A DNA stretch of 64,000 bases from JBJXHC01 sp046160825 (GTDB taxonomy: Bacteria; Bacteroidota; Ignavibacteria; UBA10030; UBA6906): positions 1 to 64,000 of the forward strand of contig JBJXHC010000017.1 in NCBI GenBank assembly GCA_046160825.1, read 5' to 3'. The number at the start of each line of letters is the position of its first letter. The first letter of the stretch is position 1. The notes beneath the pieces were generated by a model. The model had not been told where the DNA came from, did no database searches, and was given only the letters and a program-made list of their open reading frames with translations. Made by a program: the position numbers and the translations under genes. Of this stretch, positions 25,987-34,506 are shown piece after piece.

Positions 25987-27174
25987 TTATGGAAGTGCCT
26001 TCACAACGATCCTGAAACCAATATCCTGACTACTATGCTCGGGTTGAAACGCGTCCCGGTAGGGAATGTAGAGGTAAGCGATACTCGCGCTGTACCAGGA
26101 TCCACCGCGAGCGACTCGAAGCCCGGCAGTGTCATCATGGCCTCGCTCATCATCGACGAATGGTCGGTCACGATTGTAGGGACGGTTGATTGATTGCGTC
26201 CACTCGACGACATTGCCAGATAAATGATATGCGCCGAAACGATTGGGGCGATACTGTCGCCGCGTATCGCCGATGCCAACTACTGTAACCGGAGCATCAG
26301 GGTTCTTTTTCCAATTATAGAACGGGATCTCCTTATCACTCACAGTTCCACTTAGCGAATAGTCAAGGCCGTCGGGTCCTCGCGCTACCTTCTCCCACTC
26401 GGCTTCGTTGGGAAGGGAAAATAACCATTTGCTCCCACCAATTCTCCTGGTAAGCCACCTACAAAAGGCATTGGCCTCGTACCACGTAATCCATGTGATC
26501 GGCAAATCATCACGTCCGAATCGATCGTAGTCGGGCTCGCTCGGCACGAGGAGAGCAGAGCTGTGTGAAGTACTCGTGCGTCTCCATCGTTTGCCCTCGT
26601 CAGTCCAATTCGAGTCCTCCGCGTATCCATCAGAGGAGTTGAGAAACTTCCTGAACTCACCGTTCGTCACTTCGTACGGCGCAATGAAGAAAGCTGAGAG
26701 CCAGACATGGTGCGGTTCACGCGGATTCAACCTGTCACCCAACAAGGAATTCCCACTTGGGATGTAGAGATAGTCCGGAAGAGTGTCGGTCAGACGTGGG
26801 GGAAAATCTCTCGGCAACGGACGGACCGTTACATTAAATGAACCTCCCTCATCGGGGCCACAGCTATAACCTATAAGCGAGATAGGAATATATGAAAGCT
26901 CCGTACCTTCCTTGACTCTCAGAAAATAATTGCCCGCGGAGAGCCAGATGTTGCTGCCATCAAACGAAGTTGAGGCTGTATCGGAGAGCGACTTTCCTGC
27001 GCGAAACAGAGTCAGTGTTGCCTCCGACAAATTCGAGACCTTCAGTTCCGTTTCGCTGTGTTCATAGTGAAACTGATCCTCTCGCTCATCCCTCTTCACG
27101 AGGTCAAAGACAAACCAGGTCAAGATGAGGACGATTGCCGGCACTATGATCATCCAACTGAAGACCTTTTTCAT
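25987..27174 (-). CDS. SUMF1/FGE-fold protein without catalytic cysteines, membrane anchored
   Basis: This 395-residue protein has an N-terminal membrane anchor (about 7-27) and a C-terminal formylglycine-generating-enzyme-type domain (about 145-392). Typical blocks are YEVTNGEFRKFLNSSDGY, LPITWITWYEANAFCRWLTR, SLPNEAEWEKVARGPDG and LSGNVVEWTQS, then RVARGGSWYSASIAYLYIPY and DIGFRIVV. In active FGE the segment after GGS contains two copper-binding cysteines; here Ser and Tyr stand in their place, so sulfatase-type formylglycine formation is not expected. It is the last gene of the nos operon, 25 bp after nosY. A role in copper-site assembly or in surface structure (GldK/J-like) is speculative. 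Confidence 0.85.
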   Translation of the reverse strand: MKKVFSWMIIVPAIVLILTWFVFDLVKRDEREDQFHYEHSETELKVSNLSEATLTLFRAGKSLSDTASTSFDGSNIWLSAGNYFLRVKEGTELSYIPISLIGYSCGPDEGGSFNVTVRPLPRDFPPRLTDTLPDYLYIPSGNSLLGDRLNPREPHHVWLSAFFIAPYEVTNGEFRKFLNSSDGYAEDSNWTDEGKRWRRTSTSHSSALLVPSEPDYDRFGRDDLPITWITWYEANAFCRWLTRRIGGSKWLFSLPNEAEWEKVARGPDGLDYSLSGTVSDKEIPFYNWKKNPDAPVTVVGIGDTRRQYRPNRFGAYHLSGNVVEWTQSINRPYNRDRPFVDDERGHDDTAGLRVARGGSWYSASIAYLYIPYRDAFQPEHSSQDIGFRIVVKALP

Positions 27175-27199
27175 CAATGGCCCGGGTGAGTGAAAAAGA

Positions 27200-28030
27200 T
27201 CAAAGGTCCTGCCGACGGATCAATCGAACAGAAATAAGCAATGGCGCACACATCCATGTAAGGAGGCCAAGAATCAATAAGGATATGCTTGCAGACGTTC
27301 CTCCAAGGAATCTCATCATCGCAGCGCCAGCCGCGCCAAATATCGTCACATTGTCAAGCAGGATGAGCGTTGCAACCCTTACCATGTCCACAGGATTACC
27401 GAAGAGCGAAAGGAACAGGAATGTATTCGCTGATTGACCCTTGAACAGCAGTGACCCGCCAAGGGCGAGCAAATCATAGAACAGAACAAAGAAGAACCAG
27501 AGGGAAAGCGCGATCCCGAACGCCCTGGATTTCCTCTTGCTCACCGTTGCGATAAGAACCGACACACTCAGGAATGTGAGTGAAAGCGAGAGCGAGAGAA
27601 GAACGAACCACACATACCTTCCAAACCCCTGTATGCCGTTTGCCGAGACGACTATTATTCCAGCCAGTGAGAAACCCATGAGTGTGGAGAGCGCGATGGA
27701 GAAAAACACACCCAGCCACTTGCCGATCAACACCTCGGCCCGTGACAATGGTTGCGAGAAGAGTAACTCCGCCGATCCCTTGTCGCCGGTAAAACTCAGG
27801 GTTCCCATGGTGAGTGCGACGAGAGGTACGATGTAGAGAACCAGGTTGAGAAGGCTGGCCGACGTCCGGGTGAAGTCCTGCATCCCGGAAAACCCTTCGG
27901 TACGAATGCCAATATACGAAATGCTTACCACCAGAATCCCAAAAACAAAAGCGAAGATCACCGTCCATTTATTACGGATGTTGATGACAAGCTCCTGCTT
28001 CGCGATATAATAGATCGATGCAAAATCCAT
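27200..28030 (-). CDS. nosY: NosY, ABC-2 type permease for N2O reductase maturation
   Basis: NosY is the 276-residue membrane part of the NosDFY transporter, with six helices of the ABC-2 type. A typical first segment is FASIYYIAKQELVINIRNKW. The coupling region is TGDKGSAELLFSQPLSRAEV, followed by LIGKWLGV. NosDFY with NosL delivers copper and sulfur for CuZ assembly in the periplasm. A GGAAGG ribosome site lies just before the ATG. It follows nosL by 38 bp. Confidence 0.92.
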   Translation of the reverse strand: MDFASIYYIAKQELVINIRNKWTVIFAFVFGILVVSISYIGIRTEGFSGMQDFTRTSASLLNLVLYIVPLVALTMGTLSFTGDKGSAELLFSQPLSRAEVLIGKWLGVFFSIALSTLMGFSLAGIIVVSANGIQGFGRYVWFVLLSLSLSLTFLSVSVLIATVSKRKSRAFGIALSLWFFFVLFYDLLALGGSLLFKGQSANTFLFLSLFGNPVDMVRVATLILLDNVTIFGAAGAAMMRFLGGTSASISLLILGLLTWMCAPLLISVRLIRRQDL

Positions 28031-28068
28031 TCAGCCTTCCTCTACTGGTTGCTGCCGCTTATCACCCG

Positions 28069-28518
28069 TCAATCCGTCTCAGTTTCACAACAACCCATCC
28101 CACACCCCTCTTTTGAGGTCAACACTTTTACCGGCGGATATTGTTTCTGGATTTCCCTCGCCCTTACCGAATCGGCAAACGCAACCTTCCCCGAACCCAT
28201 CGGTGTCTCGATGTCTGTCTCAACTATCGTTGATCGCTCGTATGGGATCCACTCTTTCGTATCATAGTCTTTTAGATACGTTGCCGTAATCACTACATCA
28301 CTGTGGGACACCCTGAACTTGAGCATACAGCCGATATCGTCGAACTTAAAAACCTCGCCTTGATCGTTGATGATCTCAGATGCAAAACGATGATCAGAGA
28401 ACGCCATTTTACAGTTGGAACATATATCCTCGGGATAAATATCAACGGGACTTATATCGTGCGTCGCGCAGCCACCCAGTATTACAAGAAATAACCAAGC
28501 CAGATTTCGTCTACTCAT
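28069..28518 (-). CDS. nosL: NosL, outer/periplasmic copper chaperone lipoprotein
   Basis: This 149-residue lipoprotein has the lipobox LGGC (Cys17) and the metal-binding block DICSNCKMAFSDHRFASEI with the CxxCKM pattern of the NosL/nitrous oxide accessory family. GEVFKFDDIGCMLKF is the second family block. NosL brings Cu(I) to NosD/NosZ. An unusual cysteine-rich tail (KEGCGMGCCETETD) could bind extra copper. The ATG at 28518 overlaps the nosF stop by 8 bp. Confidence 0.93.
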   Translation of the reverse strand: MSRRNLAWLFLVILGGCATHDISPVDIYPEDICSNCKMAFSDHRFASEIINDQGEVFKFDDIGCMLKFRVSHSDVVITATYLKDYDTKEWIPYERSTIVETDIETPMGSGKVAFADSVRAREIQKQYPPVKVLTSKEGCGMGCCETETD

Positions 28519-29230
28519 TCTCTTTGCTCCCAACGTAATGAAGATACAGGTCTTCTATGGTTTGTGTTGCCAGACGTGTTCGTTGCAAATTCTCGACCGA
28601 TTCGTCGGCAACCAGTTTGCCACCCACAAAAATGCCGACACGGTCCGCTAACTGCTCGGCCTCTGCAAGGAGATGCGTCGAGAAGATGATCGTCTTTCCC
28701 ATCTCTTTTTGTCCCAGGATGAATTCCCGGAACCTCTTTACGCCTTGCGGGTCAAGGTTAGCCGTCGGCTCATCAAGCACAAGGATTGGTGCATCCGCCA
28801 GGGAGAGAACTGCCAGTCCAAGACGTTGAATCATTCCTCCAGAAAACTCTCCCACAGGTTTGTCTGAGAAACCGTTGAATCGTGCTCTCTCCAGAGCATC
28901 CTTGGCCCGTTCTATCGGCAACTTCCGGATTCGACAGTAGAACGTGACGATTTCTCTCGCGGTCTGATTCTCAGGAAACACAACCCGCTGAGGGAGATAG
29001 CTCAGTAGTTGTCGGTTGACCTTCGGGTGTTCCGTTGTATTCAGGCCGTTGATGAGAACCTTTCCCTGACTCGGGATCGTCAACCCGACGATGATCTTCA
29101 GCGTTGTTGTTTTGCCGCTCCCGTTTGGCCCGAGGAGAGCATAGACTTCCCCCTGCTGAACGGTCAGCGATACATCGGCCACCGCTGTGAACTTTCCATA
29201 CTGTTTGGTCAGATGCGTCACCTGAATCAT
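28511..29230 (-). CDS. nosF: NosF, ABC transporter ATPase
   Basis: This 239-residue ATPase energises NosY. Walker A is GPNGSGKTTTL (34-44), the signature is FSGGMIQRLGLA (near 132), and Walker B is ILVLDEPTANLDPQ (near 150), with the switch histidine in IIFSTHLLAEAEQL. It overlaps nosD (ATGA at its start) and nosL (8 bp at its end), which fits a tightly coupled NosDFYL module. Confidence 0.95.
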   Translation of the reverse strand: MIQVTHLTKQYGKFTAVADVSLTVQQGEVYALLGPNGSGKTTTLKIIVGLTIPSQGKVLINGLNTTEHPKVNRQLLSYLPQRVVFPENQTAREIVTFYCRIRKLPIERAKDALERARFNGFSDKPVGEFSGGMIQRLGLAVLSLADAPILVLDEPTANLDPQGVKRFREFILGQKEMGKTIIFSTHLLAEAEQLADRVGIFVGGKLVADESVENLQRTRLATQTIEDLYLHYVGSKENE

Positions 29231-30579
29231 CGTCCGCCCCTCCCTGCCAATTGGCGATACACAAATCCAAACGCGAGAATACAGATGACCGGAACAAGAA
29301 CCGACACCGGCGTTGACGCGGAGTTGGCCCGTGAAGATTGCATATCAGATGTTTTCATATGCACGGGATGCATCAGCGGATAGAGATCAACTTCATCCGT
29401 GAGTTCTAGAATTGGGAATGCCTTCGCAGCAACGGCCAGCGCCTGCGATGCAGGGCTGTACAGATAGAGTCGTGTGTTCGCGTTCCGACCTTCGAGATAG
29501 TTGAAGACGTCTTGAATTTTCATAGGCACATCACCAACACCGTCGCCATCAAGATCGTACCCCTCATACTGTGTCCAATAGTTACCACGACCGTTCTCGT
29601 GCCAGTGTGTCTCCGTCCGTTTTCCGACAATCGTCAAAGGATTGATGTTATCAATGAAATTGTTCGCCGCGAATGTGTTGTTGATGGAATTCTGGAACAT
29701 CTGCAGAGCAACGTCATTCTGTGCAATTATGTTATGACGGAACTGGTTGTCGGTGGACGCCTCGAAGAACATCCCGACAACGTTGTCACTGATAATGTTG
29801 GAATCTGCGACAAGACCGTGACAGTCCTGAAAGAGGATCCCAAACGAGGCAAAGCCGCGGTTGTGCATGAAGACATTGCCGCGCATCGTGATGCCTCTGG
29901 AATACATGATGGCAGCACCAGCAACATTGTCGTGGAACCTGTTCTTAAGAAAAACGTTCGAGTCGGCATACATGTAATGCAAACCGTAGCGGACGTTAAA
30001 TGCCTCATTCCCCTCAATGTGCAGGTGGCTCGCATTCTGGATGTAGAATCCGTCACGCACATCTGTAATCGTATTGCCGAGGAAGGTGTTGAGATTTGAG
30101 TTCCAGATATGGATACCGCTGCCTCGCTCCCCAAGCTCGAGCTGTGCACGCCCTACGATGTGGTTATTCGTCACGATATTGTGTTCGGCCTGATACAGGT
30201 AGACACCGAACAACACATCCCGCAGTTCGTTGCCTTCGACTCGATTGCCATTGGACTTGATGAGAATTCCGGCGTCCTCATTTACAAGCATTGTCCCCGA
30301 ATGCTCAACCACAACTCCCTCGAGAACACAAGAATCAGCAGTGATGGTGATGACACTGCCACTTCCCTCTCCACGAATCACCGGGCTATCAATCCCCTTC
30401 AATACCAGGCGCTTATCAATCAAGAGATTACCAACGTGGGTGCCAGACGGAATCAGGAGTGTGTCACCCGGTTTGGATGACATTATTGCAGATTGGAGAA
30501 CGAATGAGCCAGCCAGCCCGACATGGATGTCGAGCAAGCAGACACACAGCATGATCAGTATTGTGCGTCGCGACTTCAT
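29227..30579 (-). CDS. nosD: NosD, periplasmic copper-site assembly protein
   Basis: This 450-residue protein has a signal peptide (about 1-22) and a right-handed beta helix of NosD/CASH repeats (about 45-300; blocks such as LDEVVEHSG-like coils, NSNLNTFLGNTITDVRDGF and NVFLKNRFHDN). A conserved C-terminal part contains WTQYEGYDLDGDGVGDVP, and a C-terminal membrane helix (about 425-442) follows. NosD contacts NosL, NosZ and the NosFY transporter. The ATG at 30579 overlaps the stop of the preceding membrane protein (ATGA). The 16 codons further upstream lie inside that gene. Confidence 0.94.
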   Translation of the reverse strand: MKSRRTILIMLCVCLLDIHVGLAGSFVLQSAIMSSKPGDTLLIPSGTHVGNLLIDKRLVLKGIDSPVIRGEGSGSVITITADSCVLEGVVVEHSGTMLVNEDAGILIKSNGNRVEGNELRDVLFGVYLYQAEHNIVTNNHIVGRAQLELGERGSGIHIWNSNLNTFLGNTITDVRDGFYIQNASHLHIEGNEAFNVRYGLHYMYADSNVFLKNRFHDNVAGAAIMYSRGITMRGNVFMHNRGFASFGILFQDCHGLVADSNIISDNVVGMFFEASTDNQFRHNIIAQNDVALQMFQNSINNTFAANNFIDNINPLTIVGKRTETHWHENGRGNYWTQYEGYDLDGDGVGDVPMKIQDVFNYLEGRNANTRLYLYSPASQALAVAAKAFPILELTDEVDLYPLMHPVHMKTSDMQSSRANSASTPVSVLVPVICILAFGFVYRQLAGRGGR

Positions 30580-31223
30580 GCGGGCCTGATGCCCTTTGCC
30601 TTTAACCACGACTTGCGTGACAGCCACATGGCAACAAGAAGTAACAACGGCAACACTCCCATGAAGTACGAACCATAATCCGGGTAACTGTACACTTCGA
30701 AGTTCGCCATCGTCGTATGGCCGAAGAGTGGTGGTGTAAACGGGGGGACCTTTACAGCTGCCGTTGCATCAAGCTCATGTCCGTACAAATAGAGCTTGTG
30801 ATAGAACGTCCAGAGTGAAAAGAGACCAAAATAAGTGAACAGGACAAACAGATCTACAAGTTTCGACATCTTTCCCAAAACCACAACACGCAGAGCAAGC
30901 AGCATCACACCGCCAATGACAAACGGAATCCATTTGAACTCCGTGAAATCGTCTTCTTTCAATGCCCTCATGCCGATGTAGTGATTGAGCGAATTGATCT
31001 CCTTCAAGTCATCTCTGTTTGGCGTCTGCCCTCCTTCGAGCTTGGAGGAATAGATGTTCAGCACCAAACCTTCGGGAAACTGATTCGAGTATAGCGTCAT
31101 ATTCCAAAGCGGCAGGAAGAACGTTGGAAGCAACAATACCGCTGCAAGGAGTATGATGACTCTACTGCGAAGATCAATCGGCGTCTCGAAGAATGACGAC
31201 GCTTTTTCCAGGTACTTCTGCAT
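30576..31223 (-). CDS. NosB-like integral membrane protein of the clade II nos cluster
   Basis: This 215-residue protein has four or five membrane helices (about 20-42, 105-122, 130-150, 190-208). A periplasmic loop is rich in Asp and Asn (around NRDDLKEINSLNHYIGMRAL), and there is a second loop with HELDATAAVKVPPFTPPLFG. Its position directly after nosZ matches the membrane protein called NosB in clade II clusters. Its function is not settled, and the name rests on position and topology. The ATG at 31223 has GGAAGG at good spacing; a GTG at 31241 is less likely. Confidence 0.75.
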   Translation of the reverse strand: MQKYLEKASSFFETPIDLRSRVIILLAAVLLLPTFFLPLWNMTLYSNQFPEGLVLNIYSSKLEGGQTPNRDDLKEINSLNHYIGMRALKEDDFTEFKWIPFVIGGVMLLALRVVVLGKMSKLVDLFVLFTYFGLFSLWTFYHKLYLYGHELDATAAVKVPPFTPPLFGHTTMANFEVYSYPDYGSYFMGVLPLLLLVAMWLSRKSWLKAKGIRPA

Positions 31224-31302
31224 CACACACCTTCCTTTCACAACACATTTGCGTCATAGGGACGCTCAATTGAACGTCCCTATTGACCAATGCTACTTCT
31301 TA

Positions 31303-33195
31303 TTACCTTGCGACGAGATTCTTGTTTCCGGCTTTGTTTACCGACGTTGTCGATCCACTCCCTTTCACAAGAAGGTATCCCTGCATTTCCTGGTGAAGCG
31401 CCGAACAGAAGTTCGTGCAATAGAAGGGAAACACGCCCTGTTTGTCCGCAATAAACTCAATCGTCTTTGTCTCGCCTGGATCAACGACGACGTTTATATT
31501 GTACTCGTTCAGGCCGAAACCATGCAACTCATCGGTTGTCTGTTCGATGTTGGTCATGTAGATCGTAACCTTGTCGCCCTTGTTCACTTCCACGTTGGTG
31601 GGTTCGAAGCTTGAACGCACGGCAATCATGTAGACCTCGACGTTCTTGCCATTGCGAACAACCTTTGCATCCTTGATATCCCAAATAGCCTTCGGGTGTT
31701 TGTTCTCCTCTTTCGGATACACTTCGATCGGATTCAGCTTATCAGCTTTGATCATCTGCGCGTAGTGCGGTTCAGGCTCGGTGAACGCATCATACAACAA
31801 GTTCATCTTCTCGCCGGAGATGTCGATCAACTGTGACGCCTCGGGCTGAGAGGGGCCAACGCTCAGATGACGGCCATGCGAAAGCTTGTTTAATGCAATA
31901 AGAAACTCACCCGTTGGATGTTTCGTGTCGCCTTCGGACGCACACAGGTGGCCAATGTTGTAGGAAACCGGAATCTTGTCGACGACTTCCCATGTCCCCA
32001 GCTTCCACTTTGCAATTGCGCTCTCAACAAACAGCGACGTATAGGCGAATCCTTTATCATCGAATTGTGTATGCAATGGTCCAAGGCCGACGTTGACTTC
32101 CGCATCTTTTATGGCGTCATAATTCAGCACTGGAATCCCATCCTCGTTCCCCGTAAAGTCCCTTTTTTGGATCGCCGTCAGCATTTTCTCGATATTGAAC
32201 ACTGTGGTAATACTCTGCAGCTTGCCGCTTGCGATGATGTACTTGCCATCTGGACTCACATCAACCCCGTGGGGGGACTTGGCAGCGGGGAGGAGATACA
32301 CAACTCCCTCCGCATCCTTCGGATCTATGACCTTTGCTCCACCGATCATCTTGAACTTACCATCCTTGATTGCTTTTTCGGCAGCAGGCCAGTTCACCGC
32401 GACGACATAGTCACGGTCCTTTTGTGTTGAAGTTACTTCCAGCTTGCCCGTGGCTCTTTCGCTGTTGTAGCATGTCCAGAAGCCCCAATCCTTGCTTGGA
32501 CCCTTGCCCGCATCACCGAGGTCATAATTGAATGGGGGCATCATCACTTCCCACCCCAAGGACATAGTACCGGTCTTGCTATCAACAGCAATGCCTGCAA
32601 CGATGCCTTTGAACTTCGTTGCATAGTCTTCGATCTTCTCAAACGTTCCTCTCGGAAGTGGAATCGAGAATCGTGATCCGGCGAGAATGTACTCGGTATT
32701 CTCCGTGCAGAACGACGAGCAGTGATTTCCGGAAACGTTCGGAATTGGTCCGAAGATCTGCTTCGTCTTGAAATCGCGCAGATCGATACGTGCCATGCGA
32801 TTATTCGCGTTGTCTGAAATAAAGAGCCAGCGGCCATCATAGTCACCGTTGGTCTCGCTCAGTGACGGGTGGTGGGCATCACCCCAGGTGAATCCGCCCA
32901 GCATCTCCTTACTTTCCTTGTCAAACCCATACCCTGTTGCCGGGTAAGGCGTGAAGACAGGGATTGTTGAAATATGTCGCATCGACGGTACCCCATAGAC
33001 ATAGACTTGTCCCGAATGGCCACCCGATTTGAAGCTGTAATACTTGTCCATATCGCCCGGCGCGACATACGTCTTGAGTGCCGCTTCCTGAACATCGGAG
33101 CGTGCCCCGGCACCACCGCGACCTTGCTTCTCGCCACCGCAGCTAACGAACAATGCTGCAACGACAATCATCAGTGCAATAAGTTGTGACTTCAT
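31303..33195 (-). CDS. nosZ: nitrous-oxide reductase (clade II type)
   Basis: NosZ reduces N2O to N2 in the periplasm. This 630-residue protein has a seven-bladed propeller (about 60-500) with histidine blocks for the CuZ cluster (DAHHPSLS, SGNHCSSFC, SPHGVD, GPLHTQF, YNIGHLCASEG, LSHGRHLSVG). A C-terminal cupredoxin domain has the CuA motif YCTNFCSALHQEMQGY. The export signal is Sec type with a cysteine at position 19 (FVSC), not the Tat signal of clade I, so it may be lipid anchored. The ATG at 33195 has GAGGAG eight bases upstream; the longer frame runs back into the cytochrome c gene. Confidence 0.96.
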   Translation of the reverse strand: MKSQLIALMIVVAALFVSCGGEKQGRGGAGARSDVQEAALKTYVAPGDMDKYYSFKSGGHSGQVYVYGVPSMRHISTIPVFTPYPATGYGFDKESKEMLGGFTWGDAHHPSLSETNGDYDGRWLFISDNANNRMARIDLRDFKTKQIFGPIPNVSGNHCSSFCTENTEYILAGSRFSIPLPRGTFEKIEDYATKFKGIVAGIAVDSKTGTMSLGWEVMMPPFNYDLGDAGKGPSKDWGFWTCYNSERATGKLEVTSTQKDRDYVVAVNWPAAEKAIKDGKFKMIGGAKVIDPKDAEGVVYLLPAAKSPHGVDVSPDGKYIIASGKLQSITTVFNIEKMLTAIQKRDFTGNEDGIPVLNYDAIKDAEVNVGLGPLHTQFDDKGFAYTSLFVESAIAKWKLGTWEVVDKIPVSYNIGHLCASEGDTKHPTGEFLIALNKLSHGRHLSVGPSQPEASQLIDISGEKMNLLYDAFTEPEPHYAQMIKADKLNPIEVYPKEENKHPKAIWDIKDAKVVRNGKNVEVYMIAVRSSFEPTNVEVNKGDKVTIYMTNIEQTTDELHGFGLNEYNINVVVDPGETKTIEFIADKQGVFPFYCTNFCSALHQEMQGYLLVKGSGSTTSVNKAGNKNLVAR

Positions 33196-33229
33196 ACGTT
33201 TGACTCCTCGATGGTTTGTATTTACCGCG

Positions 33230-34471
33230 TTAACTACCAGGTTTCTTTGAAATTGGTTTGGACTCTTCCTTGCGCTGTTGTCGTTTGATCTCATATGCCA
33301 TACGAAGCTTGTCAACTGCTTCCTGCCGCTCCTCGGGAGTAAGCGTTATCATCGTTGAAAGCACAACTTCCATTGTACCGGTGGGTCGCGCAAGGAAATC
33401 ATCAAGAGTACGACCGAACCGTGCCTGCACATCCTCAACCGCTATTGCAAGGTCGGGACCAATTTGAGCTGCTGCGTCAATGCCCAACGTCGAGACCGAG
33501 TGGCAGACAAAGCAGTTCTTCTTCACGAAGAACGACCCCGGGCCCTTGAGCATGCGCTCCTCTTTTTCGGTCTCCTCTTTGGTCGGCACATCCCGATAAT
33601 TGTTGTTCGGGATGTACTCAACAGGGATCTTCTCCTTCCTCCAGCTCATTACCAGCATTGCCAGGGCTTGTGCATCGGCGCTTGAGAAGTTGAAGTTTGG
33701 CATAACGGTTTCCGGCACGAGTTCCTTGGGGTTCTTCATGTGTGCCGCATGCCAGGTGAACTCCGAATAAAACCCCTTGATGCGCTCATAGTTGAACTGT
33801 TCAGGGTTCTTCATGCCTTCCCATGTCAGATCAGGACCGACGGTGCCACCTCTGCCGTTAATGACATGACACGCCCTGCACCCTTTCAGCGTCACAAGTT
33901 CCTTTGCCCTGTTGATGGATGTTGCACCTTTCGTTTCTTTGTCATATCGATGGCAGGTGTTGCATCTCATCTGCATGAGCGCCTTCTTGTCATTCAACAC
34001 ATAGAACTCCCCAAGCTCCTTGCCCAATAGCGGTTCTTCCCAGTCCTTAATCAATCCATGAGCGCTTTCCATGTCAGTTGCATGGCCTTGGCCGCCGTGA
34101 CACGTCGTACAAGCAAATTTTTGAACCGGATGCTTCTCCAGTATGTCCCTGGGATGTGTCCGGAAAGGCTCTACTGCATTCTCCAACCCCTTCCATTCAT
34201 ACGCCTGATGGCAAGTGATACACCTGTCTGCTTTGTCAAGCTCTTTCACATAGACTTGCTGCAGCCCAACCGGCACAGTTGCTGCGCGGTCGGCCCCGAA
34301 CTTCTCTTCCACAAGATCGCGGAACTCCGACTGATAACTCTTCCATTCAGGAGTCAGATAATTGTAGGAGATGAATCCCATCAGCACCAACAATGCAATC
34401 CCGACAATACTCAGCAGCAGCTTGTCCTTCTTCACTGAAGTGAGTTTTTCTTTCGCGTTCTTATGATCCAT
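33230..34471 (-). CDS. membrane-anchored pentaheme cytochrome c
   Basis: This 413-residue protein has one N-terminal membrane helix (about 18-37) and five CxxCH heme sites, at Cys84, 121, 170, 198 and 320. The last two lie in mono-heme type domains (GCRACHVINGRGGTVGPDLT and NCFVCHSVSTLGIDAAAQIG). It lies between cytochrome b and nosZ, so it most likely carries electrons from the Rieske/cytochrome b complex to the CuA site of NosZ. A GAGGAT ribosome site precedes the ATG. Confidence 0.92.
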   Translation of the reverse strand: MDHKNAKEKLTSVKKDKLLLSIVGIALLVLMGFISYNYLTPEWKSYQSEFRDLVEEKFGADRAATVPVGLQQVYVKELDKADRCITCHQAYEWKGLENAVEPFRTHPRDILEKHPVQKFACTTCHGGQGHATDMESAHGLIKDWEEPLLGKELGEFYVLNDKKALMQMRCNTCHRYDKETKGATSINRAKELVTLKGCRACHVINGRGGTVGPDLTWEGMKNPEQFNYERIKGFYSEFTWHAAHMKNPKELVPETVMPNFNFSSADAQALAMLVMSWRKEKIPVEYIPNNNYRDVPTKEETEKEERMLKGPGSFFVKKNCFVCHSVSTLGIDAAAQIGPDLAIAVEDVQARFGRTLDDFLARPTGTMEVVLSTMITLTPEERQEAVDKLRMAYEIKRQQRKEESKPISKKPGS

Positions 34472-34506
34472 TATATCCTCGAATCCAGTAATCTTGAATT
34501 CAGTTC

